Source: Leptolinea sp. | GTDB lineage: Bacteria > Chloroflexota > Anaerolineae > Anaerolineales > Anaerolineaceae | Direction: 5' to 3' | Assembly: GCA_012798535.1 (NCBI GenBank) | Contig: JAAZMZ010000009.1 | Span: forward strand, 1 to 64,000 | DNA: 64,000 bases | The notes under the pieces: model-generated | What the model was told of the DNA's origin: nothing | What the model saw: the letters and a program-made list of their open reading frames with translations, nothing else | Databases searched by the model: none | Position numbers and translations under genes: made by a program | Part shown: positions 53,787-61,943 of the stretch, piece after piece | Layout: every line of letters starts with the position of its first letter | Numbering within the stretch: the stretch's first letter is position 1

Positions 53787-54860
53787 CTATCGTTGTAATG
53801 AACGAATAACCATAAAAATGTAAGTCCAGTATGGGATGAGACCACCTACCGATATTAATGTCAACAATCCCAGACCTATAGAAATCCAATCAATCCCGGC
53901 TCCATTGCTGAAGAAATCCTTAATGGCATTTACAGGGAATGAAACAGATTCCCGGCGGGAGCGCGGTCTGGAAACCGGGCGTACTTCAACAGATTCGACT
54001 GCCGGAACGATAGGGATCAACTCGGGGGTGCGACCGAACGTGGAAAGCACCTGTCCAAATTGATCTGCGCTGCGATAACGGGCGGCCGGTTCTTTCGAGA
54101 GAACCTTGAGCAAGATTCGTTCCAGGTCACGGGGAAGTTCCGGTTTGATCTGGCGGGGTGGAACCGGTGGTACATCGCGGTGCATGCGTGCCAGTTCTGT
54201 GGCAGTATCCGCATTCAACGGAAGCTGTCCGGTTAGCATTTCATAAAGCACAACGCCCAGTGAATACACATCGGATGCCGGAGAAGGTGCGATTCCCGAA
54301 GCCTGTTCGGGTGAGAAATACTGCGGTGATCCCCAGACAACATCGCTGCGTTCTTCGGGGTGAATACCGGCCAACGCGCGGGCGATCCCGAAATCAGTCA
54401 CTTTTAGCTGGCCTTCCGGGGTGACCAGCATGTTATGCGGTTTTACATCACAATGCACTATACCCGACCGATGGGCATGTCCCAGGCCGGCACAGGCCTG
54501 CAGGATCAACGGAATGGCTTCTTCCAGTTCGAACGGCCCATGCTTGCGCATGACAGTCTTCAGGTCGGTTCCGGGAATGAATTCCATGACGATGAAGAGC
54601 CGGTCGTGATCCAATCCGAAATCGTGTACCGTCACAATATTGGGGTGAGATATGTTCGCGGCCGCGCGGGCTTCCTGCCGGAACCTTTCACGAAACGATT
54701 CGTCTTTGCCAAAGTCAGGCCGCAGAACTTTAATAGCCACCTGGCGTTCCAGCATCAAGTCGCGAGCGCGGTACACCACAGCTGTTCCGCCGCTGCCCAG
54801 GGTTTGTAATAACTGATACCGGTTCGAGAGAACCGGATTTGATGGTGCGGGAGATGTCAT
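53787..54860 (-). CDS. Membrane-anchored Ser/Thr protein kinase
   Basis: 357 residues. The kinase domain (about 15-275) has LGSGGTAVVY, the lysine K44, catalytic HCD at 136-138 (Cys replaces the Arg of HRD; the Asp is kept), KPHN and DFG at 156-158, so it should be active. After a Pro/Ser/Arg-rich linker, one or two hydrophobic segments (about 322-352) anchor it with almost no outer domain. It therefore probably senses cytosolic or membrane signals rather than extracellular ligands. No ribosome site is seen; TATAAT at 54874-54869 lies eight bases before the ATG, so the message looks leaderless. Confidence 0.92.
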   Translation of the reverse strand: MTSPAPSNPVLSNRYQLLQTLGSGGTAVVYRARDLMLERQVAIKVLRPDFGKDESFRERFRQEARAAANISHPNIVTVHDFGLDHDRLFIVMEFIPGTDLKTVMRKHGPFELEEAIPLILQACAGLGHAHRSGIVHCDVKPHNMLVTPEGQLKVTDFGIARALAGIHPEERSDVVWGSPQYFSPEQASGIAPSPASDVYSLGVVLYEMLTGQLPLNADTATELARMHRDVPPVPPRQIKPELPRDLERILLKVLSKEPAARYRSADQFGQVLSTFGRTPELIPIVPAVESVEVRPVSRPRSRRESVSFPVNAIKDFFSNGAGIDWISIGLGLLTLISVGGLIPYWTYIFMVIRSLQR

Positions 54861-54868
54861 CTTTGGGG

Positions 54869-54874
54869 ATTATA
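54869..54874 (-). promoter_or_regulatory. Extended -10 promoter element of the kinase gene
   Basis: Minus strand TGTTATAAT, a TGnTATAAT extended -10. The box ends eight bases before the kinase ATG, predicting a leaderless transcript. No clear -35 box is seen. Confidence 0.5.
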
Positions 54875-54916
54875 ACATGCCGGTCGCAGGGAATTCCTTT
54901 TGCCCCCATTCATGGG

Positions 54917-54922
54917 TATAAT
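54917..54922 (+). promoter_or_regulatory. -10 box of the caxA-like gene
   Basis: TATAAT at 54917-54922 ends seven bases before ATG 54930. TTCCTT at 54894-54899, 17 bases upstream, is a weak -35. It predicts a leaderless or nearly leaderless message. Confidence 0.5.
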
Positions 54923-54929
54923 TTTACGC

Positions 54930-56015
54930 ATGAATATGAGAAGAGTCCTGAAAGAGAATCCGACAACCGTTTTATTGATTGCCGGTATTTTTGCCGCCAT
55001 AGCACATTTTGCCAACTGGGGGGCATCCTGGGTGTTCGCCCTGGCCGCTCTCGGGGTCATTCCTCTAGCGGGTTTTATCGGATCTGCCACAGAAGCTCTG
55101 GCGCATTACACAGGACCAAAGATTGGCGGGTTGCTTAACGCCACCCTCGGGAATGCCGCGGAATTGATTATTACGCTGGTAGCCATTCGAGAAGGTCTAC
55201 TTGAACTGGTAAAGGCATCCATCACCGGATCGATCATTGGGAATCTCCTGCTGGTGATGGGCATGGCAGCCTTACTGGGCGGATTAAAAAACGGAGTTCA
55301 GAGTTTTGATCGCAAACAGGCGGGAAATTATGCAGTGCTGCTGGCGTTGACCATTTTAGCTCTGGTCATCCCCTCCTTTTTCGGTCATTCACTGGGTGAC
55401 GAGGGCTCTGCCGGCGTAGAAACCCTCAGCCTGGGTGTGGCAGGTGTGATGATCCTTCTCTATGTTCTGGGAGTGGCTTACAGCCTGAAATATTCAGGCT
55501 CTCCCATAACGGCCGGTCAGAATAAAACCACCCATAACCAACCGGCATTCTCGGTCACCACTGCCATCGTCATACTGGCTGCCGCCACACTGGGAGTGGT
55601 TCTACTCAGTGAGTTGCTGGTTGGCGCCGTTGAAAGTGTGGTCAGTCAATATGGCCTCTCGGAATTTTTCATCGGCATCATTCTTATTCCCATTGTTGGA
55701 AATGTCGCGGAACATCTGGTTGCCGTCCAATCTGCCTATCGTAACAAAATGGAATTGAGCATGGAAATATCGCTGTCTTCAAGCCTGCAGATCGCCCTGT
55801 TTGTCGCGCCATTACTGGTATTCATCAGTCTGGCGATGGGTCATCCATTAACCCTGATGTTCAATCCGTTCGAACTGGTTTCGCTGGGTGCAGGGGTTTT
55901 AATTGCCGCGCTGGTTTCGATGGATGGGGAATCTAACTGGCTGGAAGGTGCCACGTTGATGGCTGTGTATTTGATCCTGGGGCTGGCATTCTTCCTCCTA
56001 CCGACGGCAATTTAG
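54930..56015 (+). CDS. Ca2+/H+ antiporter, CaxA/ChaA type
   Basis: 361 residues from ATG 54930 (a second ATG is at 54936). About eleven membrane helices are present. The two inverted alpha repeats have GSATEALAHY...GNAAELIITLVAIREG and GNVAEHLVAVQSAYRNKMELS, the CaCA family ion-binding motifs with conserved Glu. It exchanges cytosolic Ca2+ for protons. It is divergent from the kinase gene and is followed 17 bases later by the SH3-domain gene. Confidence 0.93.
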   Translation: MNMRRVLKENPTTVLLIAGIFAAIAHFANWGASWVFALAALGVIPLAGFIGSATEALAHYTGPKIGGLLNATLGNAAELIITLVAIREGLLELVKASITGSIIGNLLLVMGMAALLGGLKNGVQSFDRKQAGNYAVLLALTILALVIPSFFGHSLGDEGSAGVETLSLGVAGVMILLYVLGVAYSLKYSGSPITAGQNKTTHNQPAFSVTTAIVILAAATLGVVLLSELLVGAVESVVSQYGLSEFFIGIILIPIVGNVAEHLVAVQSAYRNKMELSMEISLSSSLQIALFVAPLLVFISLAMGHPLTLMFNPFELVSLGAGVLIAALVSMDGESNWLEGATLMAVYLILGLAFFLLPTAI

Positions 56016-56032
56016 GAAGGCGGAACATAGAT

Positions 56033-56491
56033 ATGCGGTTCACCTCAGGAATGCTGGTTGCGGCAATCTTCTTTGGATTGATCATGATGACCGTGTGTCT
56101 GGGTGCATTGTTCATCTTCCGGCCGCCCGCCAATACTAACGTACCGCTGGCGGTTTTTACTGTCATACCTGCTCCCACCGCCACGGTGGTTTTACCGACT
56201 GAAGTAATCCCCACACCCACGTTATCTGAATCTGAAATGCAGATGGGTAAAATTGAAATTGGTGTGCTGGTGCAGATCACCGGCACGGAAGGCGCCGGAT
56301 TACGACTGCGTGCTGAACCCGGTGTATCGGCTGCCGCTGTAGTACTGGGTAAAGATGGCGAAGAATTTCTAGTAAAAGACGGTCCTTCCCATCGAGATGG
56401 ATACAACTGGTGGAAGCTGGAATCACAGAAAGATGCCGCCCGTTCAGGCTGGGCTGCCGCAGATTATCTGGCGGTTGTATCGGAACAGTAA
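56033..56491 (+). CDS. Membrane-anchored bacterial SH3-domain protein
   Basis: 152 residues. An N-terminal hydrophobic segment (about 5-30) is followed by a Pro/Thr-rich stretch (to about 62) and an SH3b-type domain (about 78-150), with VQITGTEGAGLRLRAEPGVSAAAVVLGKDGEEF and a NWWKLE end typical of these peptide- or cell-wall-binding modules. It would project outward and may bind the envelope. It lies in an apparent operon with caxA and the DUF971 gene. Confidence 0.8.
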   Translation: MRFTSGMLVAAIFFGLIMMTVCLGALFIFRPPANTNVPLAVFTVIPAPTATVVLPTEVIPTPTLSESEMQMGKIEIGVLVQITGTEGAGLRLRAEPGVSAAAVVLGKDGEEFLVKDGPSHRDGYNWWKLESQKDAARSGWAAADYLAVVSEQ

Positions 56492-56494
56492 ACT

Positions 56495-56836
56495 ATGGAC
56501 TCATTCATACCTGAAGAGATTGTTGCCAACAAAATCGTAAAAGTGTTGACCGTTCGCTGGAAAGACGGGCATACCAGTCATTATCCATTCCATTTGCTTA
56601 GAGCCGGATGCCCGTGCGCTGTCTGCCGGGGTGGTCACGAGAACATACGTCAGGATCCCGATCCGGCCGTCTTTGATATCCAAATACCCGATTCACCTGC
56701 CACAAAGCTGATAGATGTGGAATCGGTTGGCAGTTATGCCGTGTCATTCTATTGGGAAGATGGGCATCACGAAGGCATTTACAGTTGGCAATATCTTCGT
56801 GCATTATGTCCATGTGAAATTTGTCGGACGGGATAA
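56495..56836 (+). CDS. DUF971 (gamma-butyrobetaine-hydroxylase N-like) protein
   Basis: 113 residues. WKDGHTSHYPFHLLRAGCPCAVCRGG and WEDGHHEGIYSWQYLRALCPCEICRTG show the two halves of the DUF971 fold with a CxCxxCR-like zinc or cluster site. The family is common; it is linked to iron-sulfur cluster handling in several bacteria but its role is not settled. It starts three bases after the SH3 gene. The SH3-DUF971 pairing is not one I know. Confidence 0.88.
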   Translation: MDSFIPEEIVANKIVKVLTVRWKDGHTSHYPFHLLRAGCPCAVCRGGHENIRQDPDPAVFDIQIPDSPATKLIDVESVGSYAVSFYWEDGHHEGIYSWQYLRALCPCEICRTG

Positions 56837-56886
56837 TCAACAATTAAGTGAGATTAGTCGAGGTATTTGGCCGGAGTTATATCTGG

Positions 56887-56915
56887 TTGCGGCTCTGTTG
56901 AGATAATCTTATAAT
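56887..56915 (+). promoter_or_regulatory. Promoter of the kinase-phosphatase-vWA operon
   Basis: TTGCGG (56887-56892), a 17-base spacer, TATAAT (56910-56915). A perfect dyad GATAAT-CTTATA-ATTATC (56902-56919) overlaps the -10 box and is a candidate operator. The leader is about 48 bases. Confidence 0.7.
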
Positions 56916-56968
56916 TATCCCGGTGAGATTAAGAGCAGGATTAAGACGTCATTTTCAGGAGTAATACT

Positions 56969-58855
56969 CTGGAAACCCAAGGCTATCCACCAGAAGAACA
57001 AACCTGGCAGGAAACAGAAAAACCATTATTAGCCGGTTCCATTCTGTCGAATCGCTACCTGATTCAGGATGTGATTGGAGCCGGTGGTATGGGCTCGGTT
57101 TATCGAGCCAGGGATATGCATTTCTCCAATGCGGTCAAACTAGTGGCCGTCAAAGAGATGATCAATCAGACCCATGATCCCTCCCTTCGAAAAACGATGC
57201 TGACGAACTTCGAACGGGAAGCCAACATCCTAGTCTCGTTGAATCATCCATCCATTCCAAAAATCTATGACTTTTTCGAGGTCAATGAACGTTATTACCT
57301 TGTACTCGAATTTATTGATGGAAAAGATCTGGAAGCCTATCTGCGCGACCTGAAGGGATTCATTCCGGAAGAACAGATCATCAATTGGGCGATCGAAATG
57401 TGCGATGTCCTCGAATTTCTTCATTCGCACAAACCGGAACCCATCATCTTTCGCGATGTAAAACCATCCAATTTAATGGTCAACCGTAATGACCATATCA
57501 TCCTGATCGATTTTGGTATTGCCAAAGTATTTAAAGTGGGTCAAAAGGGCACCATGATCGGCACTGAAGGGTACGCGCCACCCGAACAATATCGGGGAGA
57601 AGCCAGCCCCACAGTGGATATTTACGCCCTTGGAGCCACACTGCATCATTTGATCACGAAAAAAGATCCCCGGATTGAGGCGCCATTCACCTTCAGTGAG
57701 CGTCCCATCCGTCAGTTCAATCCATCCATATCGAGTGAACTCGAATCTGTGATCAATACCGCACTGGCCTATAACAGCAAAGACCGCTACCCGACAGCGG
57801 CGGCTATGAAGGAAGCCCTGCTGGCAGTTGCCGGCCGAAAGGGATTGTCGGTAGCCAGCAACCGGGTATCAGCGCAGATCTCGCTGATGCCCGAATCCGA
57901 TATTGTCCCGGTGTGGACTTTTGAGTGCGAAGATGAGATCCGGGCCACACCTCTGATCGATAGCGGGCTAGCCTATATCGGTGTGTATGACAACAATATG
58001 TATGCGCTGGATGCCACCACAGGTGACTTTCGCTGGAAATTTGCCACAGAAGGTGGTATTGTCTGCCAGCCGGTGATTGCCGACGGCAAACTGATCTTTG
58101 GTTCGGAAGATGGACATGTATATGCCATTGGGACGCGAAATGGTAAGGAAGCCTGGAAAGTCTCAACCGGTGGACCGGTGCGCAGCTCAGGCCGTATAGC
58201 GGAGGGCCACCTTTTTATTGGCTCGGATGACGGTTATCTCTATGCCGTCAACCTATCGACGAATAAAATTTCCTGGAGAGTAGAAACTCAGGATGCCATC
58301 CGTTCCACGCCTTTTATCACCGATGATTTTATATATTTTGGCAGTGAAAGTGGTGAATTGACCTGCTGTGATTTTCGGGGCGCGGTGAAATTTCGTTTCA
58401 CGGCGAAAAGGGCCATCACATCTTCACCTCTGGTAACCAATGGACGGGTATTCTTTGGATCTGTCGACTCTACGTTCTATTCCGTGGATGCAAAAACAGG
58501 GTGGACGATCTGGCGTTTTCGCATGGGCAAGGGTTCTGTTTCTTCTCCCTGCTCGGCAGATGGCCTGTTGTTCTTTGGATCAGCCGATGGGAATATCTAT
58601 TGCGTGGATGGCGGCAACGGTCGTGAAGTGTGGCGGTATAAAACCGATCACCAGGTGAGCGGATCACCGGTCATTTATCGGGATAATCTGATCTGCGGCT
58701 CAGCCGATGGGATTTTGTACTGTCTGGAATTCCGCACAGGTCGTATGCGCTGGAAATATCCAACGCGCGGCCCAATTACCGGAACACCAATCGTGTATAA
58801 TGACGTTATCTATTTCGGTTCAGTGGATCATACGCTTTATGCCCTGCCAGTTTGA
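56969..58855 (+). CDS. Ser/Thr protein kinase with eight-repeat PQQ propeller (AfsK-like)
   Basis: 628 residues if started at CTG 56969, which has AGGAG seven bases upstream; no ATG, GTG or TTG lies between the in-frame stop at 56942 and GTG 57071, and GTG would cut the first kinase strand (NRYLIQDVIGAGGMG). The kinase (about 28-300) has Lys 62, FRD at 161-163 (Phe replaces His), KPSN and DFG at 181-183, so it should be active. A linker without any membrane helix leads to eight repeats of about 40 residues of the type WRF.T...V.SSP....G..FFGS.DG.LYA.D. AfsK of Streptomyces has the same order. It heads an operon with a PP2C, a vWA and an FHA gene. Confidence 0.85.
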   Translation: METQGYPPEEQTWQETEKPLLAGSILSNRYLIQDVIGAGGMGSVYRARDMHFSNAVKLVAVKEMINQTHDPSLRKTMLTNFEREANILVSLNHPSIPKIYDFFEVNERYYLVLEFIDGKDLEAYLRDLKGFIPEEQIINWAIEMCDVLEFLHSHKPEPIIFRDVKPSNLMVNRNDHIILIDFGIAKVFKVGQKGTMIGTEGYAPPEQYRGEASPTVDIYALGATLHHLITKKDPRIEAPFTFSERPIRQFNPSISSELESVINTALAYNSKDRYPTAAAMKEALLAVAGRKGLSVASNRVSAQISLMPESDIVPVWTFECEDEIRATPLIDSGLAYIGVYDNNMYALDATTGDFRWKFATEGGIVCQPVIADGKLIFGSEDGHVYAIGTRNGKEAWKVSTGGPVRSSGRIAEGHLFIGSDDGYLYAVNLSTNKISWRVETQDAIRSTPFITDDFIYFGSESGELTCCDFRGAVKFRFTAKRAITSSPLVTNGRVFFGSVDSTFYSVDAKTGWTIWRFRMGKGSVSSPCSADGLLFFGSADGNIYCVDGGNGREVWRYKTDHQVSGSPVIYRDNLICGSADGILYCLEFRTGRMRWKYPTRGPITGTPIVYNDVIYFGSVDHTLYALPV

Positions 58856-58878
58856 CCCAAAACCCCCCTATTTTATTT

Positions 58879-59775
58879 ATGGAAAAGAAAATGAATTTGG
58901 GTCGATTATTCCAAAAGAAGGAAATTACCGGTGAAATGAAAACCAATCCGGTCGCCGAAGAATTACCCAAATCGAATATTAAGACACGTGAACGCCGGAT
59001 GGTAGGGCAGTATATATTTGGAACCGCACAATCCGTCGGCCGCCAGCGGGAACATAATGAAGACACCTTATTCGCTTTCAGTTCTGTGTTACGCGAAGGC
59101 GATGTTGAATTTCCGTTCGGGCTTTTTATTGTGGCAGACGGCATGGGGGGGCACCAGCATGGAGAGATTGCTAGCGGCGCGGCGATTAAAGCGCTGAGCG
59201 CCTACCTTATCGAAAAATTGATTGTCCCAATCCTAAATGGTTCTTCCGGCTCTCTGGATACCAGTTTGCAGGAATTGATGGAAGAAGGAATTGAAGCGGC
59301 GCAGGATGCGGTTGTACGGAATGCACCAGGTGGAGGGACAACCCTGACCGCCGCTCTGATCCTGGGTGATCAGGTGACCATCGGCCATGTGGGTGACAGC
59401 CGGGCGTATTTCGCCGAGGCTGATGGCGAATTGAATGCCATCACAAAGGATCATTCACTGGTAAAACGCCTGCTGGAACTGGGACAGATCTCTGAAAAAG
59501 AAGCCAGTATCCATCCCCAACGAAATGTGCTTTACAGAGCTGTTGGTCAAACTGAACCTTACCGGCCGGATATTGATACACTGACATTCCCGGCACCCGG
59601 TTCTCTGCTCTTATGCAGCGATGGATTATGGGGTGTGGTTGGTAAGACAAATTTGCAGAAAATATTACGGAAAACCAGCTCACCTATGGAAATTTGCGAA
59701 AAAATGGTAGACCTGGCGAATCAGGCAGGCGGTCCGGATAACATCACAGTGATCCTGGTTCAGAACTTCGACTAA
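58879..59775 (+). CDS. PP2C-family Ser/Thr protein phosphatase
   Basis: About 298 residues from ATG 58879; TTG 58852, which overlaps the kinase stop in TTGA, and ATG 58891 are alternatives. The metal-binding motifs are complete: VADGMGGHQHGE, GGGTTLTAALI with IGHVGDSRAYF, the KDHSLV segment, LLCSDGLWGVV and GGPDNITVILV. It removes phosphate from Ser/Thr and is the natural antagonist of the preceding kinase. The first 40 residues are a basic, unmatched head. Confidence 0.92.
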   Translation: MEKKMNLGRLFQKKEITGEMKTNPVAEELPKSNIKTRERRMVGQYIFGTAQSVGRQREHNEDTLFAFSSVLREGDVEFPFGLFIVADGMGGHQHGEIASGAAIKALSAYLIEKLIVPILNGSSGSLDTSLQELMEEGIEAAQDAVVRNAPGGGTTLTAALILGDQVTIGHVGDSRAYFAEADGELNAITKDHSLVKRLLELGQISEKEASIHPQRNVLYRAVGQTEPYRPDIDTLTFPAPGSLLLCSDGLWGVVGKTNLQKILRKTSSPMEICEKMVDLANQAGGPDNITVILVQNFD

Positions 59776-59789
59776 TTGGAGAAATCTGA

Positions 59790-61265
59790 ATGGGGGTTGG
59801 CCTGTATGAAACATTGGGATTGACATATAACGCTTCGCCGGATGAGATCCGTAGAGCGTATTTTGAAGCCGCTCGGAGGTTGCACCCGGATGCCAATCCT
59901 TCACCGGATGCTGCCAATCAGTTCATGGCTATTCAAAAAGCCTATGATGTTCTTTCGAATCCGGAAAAACGAATCGATTATTTAATCTCACAGACGGTCA
60001 GCGAAGGCCGCGCGCCGGTGGTGACGCAATCTCAATATTCCATAGACAGTTTGCAACCCATAAATGAAGAACAGTATATTTATACTTTACTGGAAGTCAT
60101 CACAACTGAAGAGGCCAAAGCTCATAATCTTCCTACAAGCAATGTGTGTCTTGTAATCGACCGCTCCACATCGATGCAGGATAAACGCATTGATATGGTC
60201 AAAAAAACCGCGTATGAATTGATGCGGCAGTTGAAACAGGATGACTGGGTTTCCATCGTCGCGTTCAGCGACCGGGCGGAACAGATCATTCCACCAACCC
60301 GTGTAAAAAAATCGATGTTATCTGATTCCCGCATAGCCACCATTCAAACCGGCGGTGGAACCGAGATTTTGCGAGGGTTGGAATGCGGTATGGAGATTCT
60401 GGAAAAAACCGCCAACCCGAATACCAATCGGCATCTGGTGTTGATGACCGATGGACACACCTATGGTGATGAAGAGGATTGCCTGAAGCTGGCACAGCGG
60501 GCCGGCGAACAGGGGATCATTATCAGCGCGCTGGGTTTTGGGAGTGAATGGAATGATGCCTTCCTGGATCGGATGACCGGATTAAGCGGAGGAACAGCCC
60601 GTCTGGTCATCTCGATTGATGATCTCAAGCAATTCATTCGCAATCAGGTGTCATCCTTGAGTAAAGTGTATGCCTGCAATCTCAATCTGCGAATGGATCA
60701 AAATCCACAGGCGGATCTGGTCGATATCTTCAGGATTTATCCAGATCCATCACCCCTGCCAATAGATTCACAGATCCGGTTGGGAAATCTGCCGTTCAAT
60801 GAGCGGATCAAGATCCTGCTGGAGTATAAGGTTGCGGCTGAACTTAAAGAAGGCGATACAATTAATCTATTGCAGGGTGTACTTCAGATGGAAATACCCA
60901 CCCGCAAAGAACCTTTGAACCGGCTGGATATTTCTCTGCGGCGCAGCGTTCGTGATGATCCTGAAAAATCGGCTCCGCCGAGGGAGCTAGTGGAAGCCAT
61001 AGAGAAACTGACTCTATATCGCTTACAGGAGAAAGCAAGAGAAGAGGAAGCCGCCGGTGATCATGTGAATGCCACCCGCCATCTAAAGAATCTGGCCACA
61101 AGGCTGCTGCAAAAGAAAAATAGTGATAACCTGGGACGAATGGTGTTATCGGAAGCGGAGAAAATTCAAAGTGGAAAAGGGTATACCCCGGAAGCGGAAA
61201 AACGCATAAAATACGGTACAAGAGCCCTGTTACTACCCATGTCGAAAGAAACGCAAAATGATTAA
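59790..61265 (+). CDS. J-domain / von Willebrand A domain protein
   Basis: 491 residues. An N-terminal DnaJ domain (about 4-68) keeps the HPD motif at 32-34 (RRLHPDAN), so it could stimulate Hsp70. After a linker comes a vWA domain (about 116-285) with the metal-adhesion site DRSTS (DxSxS, 124-128) and a LMTDGHTYGDE segment. A helical and beta C-terminus (about 290-491) follows, with an LQEKAREEEAAGDHVNATRHLKNLA stretch. J-domain and vWA in one chain is unusual. By analogy with TerY it may be a phosphorylated scaffold. It starts 14 bases after the phosphatase and overlaps the FHA gene by 8 bases. Confidence 0.9.
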   Translation: MGVGLYETLGLTYNASPDEIRRAYFEAARRLHPDANPSPDAANQFMAIQKAYDVLSNPEKRIDYLISQTVSEGRAPVVTQSQYSIDSLQPINEEQYIYTLLEVITTEEAKAHNLPTSNVCLVIDRSTSMQDKRIDMVKKTAYELMRQLKQDDWVSIVAFSDRAEQIIPPTRVKKSMLSDSRIATIQTGGGTEILRGLECGMEILEKTANPNTNRHLVLMTDGHTYGDEEDCLKLAQRAGEQGIIISALGFGSEWNDAFLDRMTGLSGGTARLVISIDDLKQFIRNQVSSLSKVYACNLNLRMDQNPQADLVDIFRIYPDPSPLPIDSQIRLGNLPFNERIKILLEYKVAAELKEGDTINLLQGVLQMEIPTRKEPLNRLDISLRRSVRDDPEKSAPPRELVEAIEKLTLYRLQEKAREEEAAGDHVNATRHLKNLATRLLQKKNSDNLGRMVLSEAEKIQSGKGYTPEAEKRIKYGTRALLLPMSKETQND

Positions 61266-61713
61266 ATGCCCATCCTGTAATCACCGGGAACGCAACGGCA
61301 CACTGTTTTGTTCGGAGTGCGGTGCAGAGCTATTTAATGTTATTCCTGACGGCGTGAACGAAGTCGTGCTGGAATTCGTCGAAACTGGAAAACGATTGAG
61401 ATTGAAAGAAAACCGGGAATATACCATCGGTAGGACCGGAAAGAAACAGGCCTTGATCCCCGATGTAGACCTGTCACAATTTGGCGCTTTTCAAAAAGGC
61501 GTTTCTAGATTGCATGCCATTTTGAAAACATATCCTGGAAATTGCATATTGATCGACCTTGACTCGGCCAACGGTACGAAGGTCAATGGAGAACGGATCA
61601 CAGCTTACAAAGATATCGCGATCAAGAATGGTGATACGATCAATCTCGGCACATTTACCATTCTTGTTCACATTTCCAATCAACAGGTAACGGATAAACT
61701 ATGCCCAGCGTAA
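61258..61713 (+). CDS. Zinc-ribbon FHA-domain protein
   Basis: 151 residues. An N-terminal zinc ribbon (C4, C7, C18, C21: CPSC and CSEC) is followed by a FHA domain (about 38-145) with IGR at 57-59, SRLH at 83-86 and ANGTKVNG near 104-111, the phosphothreonine-binding residues. It should dock onto phosphorylated kinase, vWA protein or other targets. The gene overlaps the J/vWA gene by 8 bases and the next by 13. FHA plus zinc ribbon is also the head of the pseudokinase at 106-1521, in reversed order. Confidence 0.93.
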   Translation: MIKCPSCNHRERNGTLFCSECGAELFNVIPDGVNEVVLEFVETGKRLRLKENREYTIGRTGKKQALIPDVDLSQFGAFQKGVSRLHAILKTYPGNCILIDLDSANGTKVNGERITAYKDIAIKNGDTINLGTFTILVHISNQQVTDKLCPA

Positions 61714-61940
61714 TTCTGCATATTATGAATGAAGATCCGGTTCTGGGAGAGGTTGATGATATCCCCGGGATCACCGATACGATCATCTATGTTAAGAATC
61801 CCCGGAAGAGAGATGGAAAAGATCTTCAACAATTGGACCCCAACGTGATGACAGTCATCTGGCCAATTTCGCGTATTAATTTTATTGAAGTTCTCCCAAG
61901 CGGCGAAGAAGAAGAGATTATTACGCATGTAAGAGAGTAA
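61701..61940 (+). CDS. 79-residue protein of unknown function in the signalling operon
   Basis: 79 residues, beginning 13 bases inside the FHA gene and ending three bases before the response-regulator gene. The pattern (LHIMNEDPVLGEVDDIPGITDTIIYVKNPRKRDGKDLQQL then VMTVIWPISRINFIEVLP) alternates short beta strands, and resembles a small beta-barrel of Sm or cold-shock type. I do not recognise a named family. Tight packing implies a shared job with its neighbours. Confidence 0.8.
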   Translation: MPSVILHIMNEDPVLGEVDDIPGITDTIIYVKNPRKRDGKDLQQLDPNVMTVIWPISRINFIEVLPSGEEEEIITHVRE

Positions 61941-61943
61941 TCC

